Assembly: GCA_027924645.1 (NCBI GenBank)
Contig: BSBN01000334.1
Coordinates: 3,162,001 to 3,226,000 of the forward strand
Reading direction: 5' to 3'
DNA length: 64,000 nucleotides
Origin: Cunninghamia lanceolata
Lineage: Eukaryota > Streptophyta > Pinopsida > Cupressales > Cupressaceae
A program made the position numbers and the translations under genes. Shown piece by piece: positions 11,236 through 23,100 of the stretch (position 1 is the stretch's first letter; each line of letters starts with the position of its first letter). The notes beneath the pieces are model-generated. The model did no database searches. It was not told the origin of the DNA and saw nothing but the letters and a program-made list of their open reading frames with translations.

Positions 11236-11455
11236 GGAGAGAATCTGCCTCCTTAGACTTTGCTTTTATATTGATGATACTCTTCTACTCTGTAATTACT
11301 ATCTTAGTTTATAGCAGCTGGTTTTGCTGTTTATTTTGGGAAAATAGTATTTGATGTATCTGGTTTAAGGCACTTTTTGTGCTTGTTGCCTTTGTGGCCT
11401 CTCTACTTTTTGTAAGGGTTCGGCCCCTTGTTTATCCACCTTATATTATCAAAAA
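11236..11455 (+). other. 3'-UTR-like tail after broken ORF
   Basis: T-rich sequence that includes gggttcggccccttg and ends in ttatattatcaaaaa, after which CAT-rich flank resumes. The short A-tail would fit reverse transcription of an mRNA or LINE insertion. This is weak evidence. Confidence 0.3.
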
Positions 11456-11619
11456 CATCATGTCATATCATAGCCGCTGCCAAAATGGCACATCTCATAT
11501 ATACAACAAAATATGGTCATGATACAAATGTTTTCCCAAAGGCTTTGAATATCAAAATATATATACACAATGAGCCTGCATGCATACAATGTCCATAAAA
11601 GCAATGTCTAACTCAAAAT

Positions 11620-13880
11620 CTCCTCTCCTAAAGGTGGTGGATGTGGTGCTACTGCTAGAGGTTGAGGAGGCGGTGGAACTCGTGGCCCTTGACTTCTTAG
11701 TGGTCCCATGACAAAAGTATGTGGCCTCATTGATCTAGAATCCCTAGACCGGCTCCATGTATCAAAATTGGGCTCCCTCTGATTCAACTGTATTGCTGCC
11801 TAATATAAGGTATGGTAGTACTCTACCCTCCTCTCAGCCTGTGACAAATCCCCCTAAACTTAGAGCATATCACTCCATATTTGCACCATACCCTACCCTA
11901 CCACCCTCTGCTGAGCTAGGTCATGCTCTTTCTAGAATTGTGCCTCCCATGCCTCTACCCTCTACCTCTAGACCAAGGCTACATCCCTCTCTATCGTTAG
12001 TCACTACACCTCTCCATCATCCCCTTCTTGGGCCTATTCTTGCATCTATGCTTGTGTCTGTGCTAGGGCATACATAAGTGACTGCACATGTGTTTGTGCA
12101 TCTCTCAATAGCCCATGTAATCTATCCAGATCTAGTTGAATGCCATCCTATTGATCCTCCCGTATATCCCTATTCTCCTGTATCTTTGACAAGTTCCTCT
12201 CCAATATCTCTTGCTCCAAAAGGGCTCCCACTAGCTGCTCTCCATCTACACCCTCCAATACTACCTCATATAACTACTGTACTCTCTCTAACTCTGACAG
12301 TAGGCTTTAAGGCTGAACACACAACTCATCTCGCTCTCACTATAAGGCTTGTACCTCATCCTCCTCATCATCACCTATATCCTCCTCATTACCTCCCCCA
12401 TCCTCAACTACTGGGACTGCCACTATCGTTGCTCCTACCTACCCTTCTACTAGTAGAACCCCAGCTTTCACTACTACTGCCTGTCCTCCCGATCCCTATC
12501 ACCTCTCCACCTAGCATTGTACCCATCTCCCCCTATCATATCCCTCCTATCCAATGTCCTCTAGTGGTACTACCTGCCCCACCATAATAGTCAATCATGT
12601 TGGTCATTGATTGACCCACCGTGCATCATAATCTAGAGTCAAATGTACCTACATCTGCCACTCCTGGTTATACAACCCATGGAACAGGAACCAAAGTATG
12701 GAAATATGTGACTACCATCGATGGATCTAGTGGCAATCCTCACTCTCACATGTCTTGTGTGATGCGAGGAAACACTGTGTCATGCACTGGCACTCCTAGT
12801 GGAAACCCTAACTGTCAACAAACCCTCTCTGGCATATGTCGCTCAATGATATGAACTATTGAGCCAATTAGATACCTACTCTGTACTGCATATGCCAGAT
12901 GCTTGGTGTCATCATCCCATACCTTGCACCACCTCCATGGCCTCTAGATAATTGAATCCAACTCATGTAAAACCAACCTCTAGTAACTTTTGTCTCCCAT
13001 CCTCCTGTAATGTACCACCCCACTATAGGCATAAACATAGGAGCACCCATCTCCTCGTAACATGTTTGAAATCAACCTTATAACTGCAATATGGTCCCAG
13101 GACCATATGTGAAGTAAAGTCACCCCACAACCCAGACTTTGACCATGTCTATATACCACATCATGCATACCATGATACAAATGTGCTAGAATGTATGGGC
13201 CCAATGTAAATACCTCTTTCGCAGTCATTATCATCTCTAGTACCCTACCCAGTCTATAGAGAAGCCTTGAGACATCCTATCCAGCAGCAGGACACCTCCA
13301 ATCAAACCTTCTACAACCAAAGGCAATGGATCTAGTGTCTGCAGAGATGTCACCAACTCCATCTCTGCATCACGAATCGACAAGTCATGTGATAGGAATA
13401 CCTACTCTAATGCCTGGTCCCTAGTCTAGAAGTCATACAACAGTAGCTCCCTGTGGATAGGGATCCACGATGTCCTCCACACAATCTCAATTTTGATCAT
13501 GATCTCACCAGTGGGCAAGAGGAATGCGCTCCTCACTTTGCCATCGCTCCACTAATTTCGTCATCATCATCGTGTATGCTTGAATCTTAGGAATATAGGT
13601 GACGTGATATAGTCTAACCACGGCAAGGAAATCTTACTCCTCCTTTATCAGTTGTGGCCTCAACCTTATCTTTGATGGAGTCCTCTCGCGTGACTAGATT
13701 GCTAAGAATTGAGTCTGTATCCATCCACACCACATTGTCAGGTTTCTCCACACCAAATTTTGAACCAAAGTAAAATTGTCGCATTTTCCCACACATGAAC
13801 CATTTTATGCAAATGCGGGCCACTTTTCCATGTACATGCCATTTTTAGTAAATGTAGCCTGATTTCCCTCAAATGCAAAT
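11620..13880 (-). pseudogene. Plant mobile domain (PMD) gene, decayed, antisense to host gypsy element
   Basis: Read on the minus strand with frameshifts and stops, this gives a PMD protein, a plant family found in MAIN/MAIL1 genes and often carried by transposons. From the N-terminus: LVERWQSEE, an IKIEIVWRTSWIPIH block, AKEVFTLGPYILAHLYHGMH (13234 downward), SLGCGVTLLHIWSWDHIAV, YVYAYSG, and PWRWCKVWDDD near 12920. The C-terminal part has an EDGGGNEEDIGDDEE acidic run, a Gln/Glu-rich coiled-coil stretch (LLEQEILERNLSKIQENRD) and a Pro-rich tail near 11640. Open stretches on the other strand at 11757-12587 are shadows of this low-complexity part. It lies between the integrase and the inferred 3' LTR of the old gypsy element, opposite in orientation, so it is probably an extra ORF carried by that element. 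Confidence 0.7.
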
Positions 13881-14120
13881 CATTATTTCAATTATGTGTT
13901 TTTGTTACAAATGAACCATTTTGAGGAAATGTGCGCTGTCTTTCATCATTTGTGTAGGTCGCTATGGGAAAGTGTGCCATATTGCAACATTTGTGGTAAA
14001 GCATGACTAATGTACTAAACTACTTCATTTGCACGTCATTCTTGTAAATGTGTGTTGATTCTTTGCAAATGCAATGTTCAATGCAACATAAATATGCCAC
14101 TTTGCCAAAGGTGCACATTT
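13790..14120. repeat. Degenerate ~20-bp tandem array upstream of PMD gene
   Basis: A recurring pattern of aaATG, a few bases, ccatttt, a few bases, then aaATGtg, at intervals of about 18-23 bp and at least ten times. Sequence identity between units is low and the periodicity is judged by eye. It lies at the 5' side of the antisense PMD gene. Confidence 0.45.
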
Positions 14121-14642
14121 ATCTTAAACCTAGCCTACCAACATTTATTAACCCTCACTAACCCTAGGGAGCTAAGATGGAGTATGTACCACTGTGTTAG
14201 AGCTGCAACCTTGACTGTAAGTCTGGATCTGCTCCCCACGATGTGTGTGTCATGGAATAGCTACCATCTCGTCTAGTGTGCTAGGTGTCCTCTCACATTG
14301 ATCTCTAAGGAGTGTGTGTGCAAATGATGACATATGGGTCTCTCTACCCCTATTTATATGTCCCACAGACCCTAGATTTCCACCCTAAATGTAGGTTTTC
14401 CCCTCGAGGCTTCATTTTGTATCCATTTTTCTCCATTTTCTTTCACCTAACTTATTTCATCACCCTCTATCCATTTTTCACCACCCTTTCTTCCTTTCGA
14501 GAGTTTGATCAGAAAATCATTTTTTTCCACCAACCTCTCAAGGGGCATACCTCATCCCTCCTTCATCCTTCTTCCATTTAACTGGGACATAGTATATTTT
14601 CTTTAACATGATGCCACTCCTGGTTCATTGTGACACCACATC
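14121..14642. other. Non-coding, between PMD repeats and purine tract
   Basis: No gene is recognised. The open stretch at 14312-14581 on + is pyrimidine-rich low complexity without a family signature. Confidence 0.4.
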
Positions 14643-15550
14643 AAAGAGAAGCAAAATGTAGACACTAAAAATTAACCACGCCTTCACCGTCATTTTGACA
14701 TCACCTTAACATCATCAAACATCCTAAACATCCCCTTTGACTGCTTAAATTAATTAAATAAATTATTATTATTTATTTAATTAATTGATCTTTATGTCTA
14801 TCCATCACCTAAAAATTAATTTAATAAATTGTACTTTATTTAATTAATTATCTGACAGCCATGATTAATTAAATAAATAAATCCTATTTATCTAATTAAT
14901 CCTATCCTCACATGAAATTAATTAAATAATCTGATTATTTAATTAATTTCCTATTTTATCCTCATCCTAATCGAAAAAGTCAAACTAACTTTCAATCCTA
15001 TCCCTTCATTTCAAATGCACCTCTTAATCTCCACCATTCACATAAAAAGCTGCCCTAGAAATTCAGCTCTTAATGTCATCCGTCCATTTGACTTTCACCT
15101 CTTAATCCTATCCATTCACAACAACTCTTAATCTCATCCATTCATCCCACCTTTTAATCTCAACGCTTCATCCATCTCATCTAAAATCTATAAATAAACC
15201 CTCCTCCGAGCCATTTTCATCACATCTTTCAAGTAGCCTTATGTTGTCCATATGTCTTCATAACTTGAATCCATTGTAGCTAGATTATGTTGGTTTGAGA
15301 CAAACCCACATAGTTTTTATCATAAAGAGCATAGCCATTGGAAGAGGGTGCATTCCAATCAGCTCTATAAAGGAGAAAGGAATGATCAAGGTGAAGGTAA
15401 AATAGTGTTTTATGCTTTTATACTTTATCTTTTGTGTTCGTCATCAAGCTCCTATTACAAATTTAAACTAATCAAGATTTGACTCTTCGAGGCCTGCCGG
15501 GAGAGCCAAAAACTATTGATATTCGATCTCTCCTTATGACAAAACCCATA
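14643..15550 (+). repeat. Polypurine tract and probable gypsy 3' LTR, right end uncertain
   Basis: The purine-rich tract aaagagaagcaaaa (14643-14656) is followed at 14657 by TGTAGACACTAAAAATTA, a gypsy-type LTR start. Inside are four AT palindromes (14750-14950) and a TATA box, tataaataaaccc, near 15188. The expected terminal CA could not be fixed. 15550 is a rough limit, because no partner LTR is in the window. Its orientation matches the integrase at 2605-3626, so both may belong to one element. Confidence 0.55.
14750..14950. repeat. Four consecutive AT-rich palindromes in LTR U3
   Basis: 14750-14784: perfect 14-bp arms with a 7-bp loop. 14816-14847: 13-bp arms with two mismatches. 14865-14899: 13-bp arms with one mismatch. 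14914-14950: perfect 17-bp arms with a ctg loop. All share a ttaattaaataa-type arm. Confidence 0.9.
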
Positions 15551-18300
15551 CCAATATTGAAGATTTCACGACCCTGAGGCCATTTTTAAATCTCCTCCGT
15601 GAATCTGAAGCTGAGTCTTCCTAAAATCTTCAATGAATTCCTTTGAACTGAGTAGTAGAAAAGGGAAGAAATATTGAAACGAAAATGTTCTAAGGTGATG
15701 CACCAAATTTAAAGATCTTTCTAACTAAACAATTCACACAATTCCCTATATATATATATATATATATGATGACTTGTTAATGTAATGAAGGACACATAAA
15801 CACATGATCAACTCTCAATAAAAACCTTCATTAATCATATAAGTAGAGGTGAAAAAAAAAGATAATATTAGAGAAGATATGAAAAGACAAATTAGGAACA
15901 AACTCTCAATTTTCCCTTTATTGGTGAATTATGAATAGATTACAAAGCCCAGCCGTAAACAGCCAGTGCGTTGTAAATGACCGACTATACGGCTACTTCG
16001 ACAACTAACACGGTCGACAACAGTTAGGGACCAAATTGACTAAGTCGACATCAACGATTCCCTCCGTACAACTCGTCAACGCTCAGTCGGCCGTTAACTG
16101 GACTCCATACACTTTTTGACCAGCCAGTTGTTTACAATGCACCGACTGGTTAAGGTTAACTGATTACGAAAGAGGCAAATGGCACAAATTTATCATTCGA
16201 ACAATTCTATGAAATGCATAGAAAGAACTTTAGTCATCCTTTTTTTCCTCTCCCTCTGCTAATAGAAATCAATGAATTAATATAGGATTGTCGAGCATTC
16301 AGTTATTTCTGTGAATTGTTGTAAAACAAATACTAAACAGAGACATCACGCAAACAAACGACAGAGATTACTCCAAAATCTATCGATTCGAAAGACTGCC
16401 AAGTGAGATATAGTTACTTTACTTCTAACCAATGGCGTAATAGAAAGACGTGTTGGATCTAAAAACCATTTTGAAGAGCACAAAGCTAAAAAAATGTTGC
16501 TGAGATGTCATCTTTATTTCGCGTGGCTTGACCCACCACTATGCTAACTCACTTCCTTTAACTAATACTGCAATGCTATAGAATCACCAAGCTGACAATG
16601 TTTTCATGTTATGTCAACCGTTTGATCATTTTAAAAAATGATCGGCAACTCAGATTTTGAAATATTATATCAAAGAAAATAGGGCTCGCTTCACCAGTGA
16701 GCCATCAAAATCAACCAATGGCGGAACGTTTTTGAGTTGTCAATTTTGCTAGCTTTGAATGTTATGAAATGCTACCAAATGGCATCCTAACTGACATCCA
16801 GACCCACCATCTACTACACTTATTAGCTAGGGATTGGGGTGCACGCCACTTGCTGATTAACATGCTCTAGCAAATGGCACAACATTATAAACTTGTTAGA
16901 CTAACAACATTTATATGTTGCAAAATTTTGCTGCGTTGAGCATACTCACAAAAAATTCCCTTTCCTTCATTACTTCAGCGTCATCAGCTGCCGATTCATT
17001 ACTTGGACCAATGGCACAACGTTTCGAACCTGTCATATTGACAAAAGTTCAAACGTTGGGAGATGCATCCACGTGCTTGGCTATTCTTGATCGGTTGCTT
17101 TGAAGAACCTACAGAACCTATAAAAGCTGATGATTGTATGACAAGATGAATTCGATGATTCAAAAGTGTGCTAAGAAAATAGAAAGCTCGACACTGAATG
17201 TCGATTTCGTGAAGGACAAAATCGAAACCCCTACGATTACTGAACACGATCCGAAGGAAAATGGAGAGCGCGGTTCTATAATTCCGATTTAAAATCATAT
17301 AAATACCTGTAATTTTAGGTATTTGTAACTTCTATAAATTAATATGACAAATTTGTGTAAAATACCTGTTAGGATTCTAGGTTGCATATGTAGTAAGAAA
17401 TATTTAAGGGGAATAATTTCAAGGCATGTAAATTTGTTTGACATCATTAGGTGCATGTGCCATCTTTTTTTTATCTATAGTGAAAGAGGTCATTAGGTCT
17501 TCTCTTCAATGAACGTCATATTAAGAGGTGTGTGAAAAATCTTTGAGGTTTTCTTTTACATAGGGTAAAGGAGATAGATAATAGTTTTATGAAGCTAAAA
17601 ATGATAAATATGCTTTTGTTGTATTTCTAAGGTTTGTGTTATTTCTATACTTAATACATATGAATTTGTAATCTTTTATACTATTTTACATTTCTAAGAT
17701 GTATGTTTTTTTTATCTATCTATTCATATTTACAATTTCGGTAGTCACCTTTTCATATAATTTTTCTCTTTTTTTCTCATTTTATTTATTCCTTTATATT
17801 AACATACTCCCATATCCCTTTTCTCATTAATCTGTCTATCCCTTGGCTTCCTTGTCCCCTCTCCCTCTTCCTCTATTTAGTTGGCTTTGGATCCACAATT
17901 TACCATTTTCATTCAAGTCTCTGGTGTTCTCTTCATCTTGATGACGGGTAATGGAGTGTGATGGGAAACATTGATGTAAAAACCACTACACAATTAAAAA
18001 ATCTTAAAACGCTTACATCTTACATACTTTATTTTAAAAAAATTATATATAAACTATATAATTTTATAGAAATTTTGAAATTCTATCCAAAATCTCCCTT
18101 TTCATGACTTCCGCATTTTTTTTAGTTATATTTTATTTAAAAAATACTTAAATACGGCTACATGGGCATTAAACATATGCTTTGCAAGTACTAAAATAAA
18201 TTATTTCATGGCATTCACAATTTTTTTTAGTTATTGGCAGCGGTTTTCAAAACTAAGACTAAGTCTAATAAAGGTCGTTTTAGGAGGCGACAGCCGGACT
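15551..18300. other. Gene-poor region upstream of GRAS gene
   Basis: No gene is recognised. A (TA)n microsatellite lies at 15747-15767. A stretch at 15950-16160 is unusually rich in cgac/gtcg words and has weakly complementary ends (gtgcgttgtaaa near 15966; tttacaatgcac near 16130). Opposing open stretches at 16915-17298 have no family signature. Confidence 0.5.
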
Positions 18301-18633
18301 GACCGAATGTCTCCCATTAGGTGTTCGACAAGTGCGTCAAATCAATTTAATAGGTTTTAACGAAACCTTGTACTTTAGTGTTTGCATGGATTCAAAGGAT
18401 ACCAATTTTTGGATTCCTGCCGCCTCGGACGCGGCTATGCTGGATTTATATCTTGACAGCAAACCCCACCAAGTTCGCAGAGAGAAAAGATCGTAGTAAA
18501 TGATAGAATTCCTCCGTTTCTGTGATATCATACTCTGAATTAGTTTTTCTACGAGGAAAGCAGGGTTCCTGTATTTGAGCACCAGGAGAAGGGGACCATA
18601 CTTCAGATCTTTGTATTGTCTGCTTAGCAAAAT

Positions 18634-19902
18634 ATGAAGATTATGTCGTCTGAAGAAATCATAAAACTGGCGGGCACACAGTGCATAAGAGGTTCTGCTT
18701 ATGGCGCCAACTGCTCTTACTCTGTCATTCCTGCTCTGGCAACGGAAGACCAGCAAGGGCTAGAATTGGCTCATCTTCTGTTCACCTCTGCAGAGATGAT
18801 AATCAACAAGCAATATGATCAAGCAGCCAGGTTGTTGATGCAATGTCGGAACTTCTCTTCGCCGTGGGGAAACCCCATTCAGAGGCTCTGCTATTATTTC
18901 TCCGGGGCACTGCAGGAGAGAATCCATCGCCAGACCTGCGACATGTTAAGGAATCCTCTAAAACCAGCCCTCTATTCTGCCGACAATTTCAACAGTGGTT
19001 ATAAGAAAACGGAACCTAATGTGGTCGCGTTTAATACTAGAGCTCTCCCGTATGTGAAACTGCTGCAATTCACGTCTGTACAGGCAATCATAGAGACCGT
19101 GGGAAATGCAAGCAAAGTTCATGTGATAGATTTGGATATTCGAACTGGGTCCCAATGGTCAGTGCTGATGCAGAGTCTCGCCTTGAGAGGTCCTTCTTAT
19201 CCGCTTCAGCTTCTCAGGATCACAGGAGTTGGAAGGAATAGGGAAGAACTGAAAGATAGCGGAAGAAGATTTCATGAGTTCGCTAAGTCCTTGGCGGTTC
19301 CATTTTCCTACAGGATGGTGGAGATCTCAAGTATAGAGGAGATTCAAGAAGGTTTATTAAAGGTCAATCGTCGCGAGGCTGTCGCAGTGTACGCTTCCTA
19401 TGTTTTCAAAAGTCTATTATATAAGGGGACTCTTCTGTAGGGAGTTGTGAATGTTATAAAGAAATTAAGGCCCCGGATTATGGTGAATATAGAAGTTGAG
19501 GCTAACCACAACTCTCCTTGTTTTGACAACCGATTCATCGAGGTACTTTTCCATTCTGGTACTTGGTTTGACTCCTTGGATGTGATCATGCCAGATAGAA
19601 ATGATAGTGAAAGGGTTAAGTTTGAAGAAGTATTCTGTGGGAACCAGATAAGGAATATGATAGCCTGTGAAGGGAACGATAGAAGGGTTAGACATGTTAT
19701 AACTGATGTGTGGAGAAGCTTTGTCAGACATTTGGGATTGACGGATATGAGCTTCAGCTATCAAGCTTGCTATCAGGCCAGATTATTGCTGGAACAATTT
19801 CCTCACAGAGAATGCTATACTCTTGAGGCCAATGAATCTGCCATAACAATTGGGTGGAAAGGAACCCCATTACTTGCAATATCTGCATGGTCTTGTAGCT
19901 GA
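18634..19902 (+). pseudogene. GRAS-family transcription regulator, intronless, one in-frame TAG
   Basis: GRAS proteins are plant nuclear regulators. This frame has about 422 codons, a length expected for a short GRAS protein. An in-frame TAG at 18625-18627 lies before the ATG, which supports this start. The sequence shows a first leucine-rich region (ELAHLLFTSAEMI, residues ~44-56), VHIID as VHVIDLDI (~162-169), LRITGVG (~194-200), PFYRE-like PFSYR (~223-227), VEANHNS (~288-294) and a terminal SAW motif, LLAISAW (~413-419). The only break is TAG at 19438-19440 (codon 269), just before the GVVNVIKKLRP stretch and where relatives tend to have a coding residue. The frame before and after it is clean. 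It is therefore a recent pseudogene, an assembly error, or a truncated or read-through product. The subfamily is not assigned. It is the only host-type gene here. Confidence 0.9.
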
Positions 19903-20137
19903 ATGTTGGTTGACTTTTAAATGTAAAGGCTTGGTCACTCTGTTCTGAATGAAAGCTTCTTCGCGTTCAAATTTCTGTTATATATTTTGTTTTAAATCCA
20001 ATGATCATATTATATAATTAGGGAAGTGCATTATAGTAAATGTATGTTTGTTTACAGTTGCAGTGGTCTCACATGTAAACAATTGGTGTGTTAAGTACAA
20101 TACACCACATTTTAAATGAGGATAGTATTGTACTCTA

Positions 20138-20143
20138 AATAAA
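20138..20143 (+). terminator. Candidate polyadenylation signal for GRAS gene
   Basis: aataaa lies about 235 bp after the GRAS stop, in a T/A-rich 3' region. The spacing is plausible for a plant mRNA. The motif is short and alone proves nothing. Confidence 0.3.
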
Positions 20144-20149
20144 CGTCTT

Positions 20150-23100
20150 CGGCTCATGTTTTGGAGGGCCTGATAAATGGAGAAGTTACATTATTAAAAT
20201 ATTATATATTTAGCCAATAGACTGTATTATGTGAACTTCCAACTTTACCAAGTCAATCTTGAGATATTGCACAAAATCGAGAAGTGATCGATCAAAGTTT
20301 AACAGCAGATTATTTATTCATTGAAAAATAATACATTGAAGGGAAATGTTAAATTGACGTTAAACTCTGCCACCAACTTCTTCTTTACATCTCCCACCTT
20401 ATTTTCTACCTGTTTCCAAATTCCACCACCATTACATCGCATATGAAGGAAGCTTTAAGGAAGTACATAATTATGCTATTTTGCAAAACATGTAATTATT
20501 TTAGTTTGTGTAGAGAAATCAAAATAAATTGTTGCATCCTCGTTACTCATATGTTGTTTTTAAATATCGTTTTTCTATATAGGTATATGTTCTCTATTTT
20601 ACGTCACTTATTACCTTGTTCTTCTAATATTGTTTTTATATATAGGTATACACATCCTATTTTAACTATGCCACTCACCCTTCTTTTAGTATTGTTCTTT
20701 TAGATATATGCTCTTTGGTTAAGTTGTATATAATATTGACTTGAAATGAGTGAGAAAATGCATAGGGAAAGCATTAATGAAGAAGAAAGTGAATGAAAGG
20801 GTTCATCACTCTACAAATGAATTTGTTGGCTTTCCTTTAAATAAAAGGAGATAATGTATATTTTAGAAGATGAAGATGAAGAGAAGAATCTTGTAGAGGA
20901 GGAGATTGTGTGTGGTGTGATAAAGAGACATTGACTAGACTATTGATAATTTTACAAATTTAATCTTTATTCACCCCTTTGTAAATCCTCAACTTACACT
21001 TACTTTCTTCAACTATAAACTTGGTGTTAAATGGATACTCAACATGGATTGGCCAGTGAACAAATGGGACACCCTAGACAACACAACCAGCATTAGGTTC
21101 CTGCAAGAGGGCTCAAATAGGGAGCATCGATTCGTTGACTCACTCAAACAGGTCTCTATTTTGTCATGTAATAAAAAAAAATTATTACACATTGTGGAGG
21201 AATGCCCACATACAAGGAGCTCCATTTGTAGTGTGTGATAAAAAGACAACCACTAGGTGAGAAAGAATCATGTAGTCTTTGGTGGGGTACTTTAAATATT
21301 TTATATTGTAGCCTCTATCAAATATATGTTTTAAGCTCGTGTGGTGTAAAAATGATGTTCTTCAAACTGGGTTTTTGAAAATCCTATTTTGTATTTTGGT
21401 TGCGAGAAATCATGCCATCCATATTGCTTACTAATTAATCTTTAAATTTCTTTTCCTTTTGTGTTTGTTCTATTTTTGTAATACATCTTGTTATTCTTAA
21501 CTAGGTTTGTAAGACATTCTATTATCAAATTTGGGCCATTGAAGAACATTTACTTTGAAGTTGGAATGGTGAGAAAATAGGTTGCCTTTTGGGGTTTGTC
21601 TTTTGGTTTGATCTAGCATTTTAGGAAATATATCTATTCTAATTTCGAAGTCTAGGAAATTATACTCTCCTAATTTGCATTGTGAAGAAGCTTGCCTTTA
21701 AATTTGGTTAGTGAGGAATCTTGGTAGTTTTCTTTTTGGCTTTCTTCTAGCTTTTTAAGATTTCTTGTCTTAACGCTGTGGATTGTTGAGAAATCATGAT
21801 CATTCAAATTTGGTTATTAAAAATTCTTATCTTTAGATTTGGATTATCAAGACCTCTTGGTGTGTTCCCCTTCATGTTTGCTCTTCCTAGTTTTGTTTTC
21901 CAAACTAGATCAATGAAACATGTTGTAGTCACTTTGGATTAAGACATTAAGAGTTATTTATCTATTACATTAGGTCTCTAAGAAACTTTTTAAAAAAATT
22001 TTGGTTTCTTTGATATTGCATGATTTTGTTATCTTTATTTCAAAATTTTCTTTCTTAATATACCTTGTTTATTAATTTGGTCACAGAGATTGCTAATTGT
22101 TTCGCTAAGATGGTGAGTAAGCTTATCTATATTAAAAAATATATATGATTAGAGTTTCTATATGTTTTTTGTTGTAAATTCAAGTAATGGGAAATCTTAA
22201 TCCTTAGATTAATTTATAAATAAAAATCCTTTTTTTGGTTTGGTTCCTTATCAATTTACCATGCTTCAAATCTCCCATTTTTTATTGTTGTGTGTAAATT
22301 TCAGATACTTACTTTAATGCTATAAAACCACTTTGGTGTGACCTAAAACCAATTTGGTGCAACAAATAAAATCAAATTTATCTATGGGTTATCTTTTTAC
22401 ATATTCAATGCTCCATTACCCCTTGTTTTTGTTAAGTCTTGCCAATTTTCACTTTTGATAGTGCACTACAAACTAATTTAGTTGTATATTTGAGAAATTA
22501 TTTTGTTCTAGTAGAAATGGTTTTTTATAATATTTGTTCAAATGAATTATTGATTCATTATGTTTCTCTATTAAAGGCAGCTCTTTTATTTTTTGTGTTT
22601 TCTAAGTGAGGGAATTATTTGATTTAACCCCATCAATATGTACATTTTTTTTCACTTTTGTTCCTACAAAATTTATAATTTATGAATAGTCATTAGAAAT
22701 ATAGATATGTGGTATGTTTAAGTTGTAGAGATTTCCATAATTTAGAAGTTATTTTATGAGTATAGCTATGGGAGAATCACCCAAAGGGATTTAACTAGGT
22801 TAATTTTATGTGGTGGAGAATATTCCATGTTTATTCTCAGGATGATAAATTTAGTTGTAACCTCCACTATCTAGCCTAAGAATAAATTGGTGATTATAAA
22901 AAGAAGAGGATACAATATGTAAATGGAATTTCAAATTAAAATTGAAATGCACTTCATTTTCATACATTCTAAAATATGTTTTTTCTTTCTTTTTTTTAAA
23001 GATTTAGATTTATAGATGTGGTAAATTGCATTCTAAAGTATGATTTTTCATGGTTTTTGGCTCAAAGATTTGTGTAAAACATACGGTAAACTATCTTCTC

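Noticed and set aside
11757..12587. Two open + frames rich in Pro, Ser, Leu and His
   Set aside because: They lie opposite the acidic/coiled-coil and Pro-rich end of the minus-strand PMD gene, and their composition is that of antisense low complexity.
14652..15545. CAAAA before 14657 and caaaa near 15541 as a target duplication of an LTR
   Set aside because: The implied LTR would end in ...tatga rather than CA, and the left copy is occupied by the purine tract of the element interior.
15747..15767. (TA)n as origin or transposon end
   Set aside because: An ordinary microsatellite with no associated structure.
18337..18756. 139-codon minus-strand frame overlapping the GRAS start
   Set aside because: No family signature. 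It overlaps the clear GRAS coding frame, so it is likely a shadow plus chance upstream opening.
19398..19764. Minus-strand frames inside the GRAS gene
   Set aside because: Antisense shadows of the C-terminal GRAS half.
20443..20703. 86-codon open frame rich in Phe, Leu and Tyr
   Set aside because: T-rich sequence gives hydrophobic codons by chance. No homology signature and no context.
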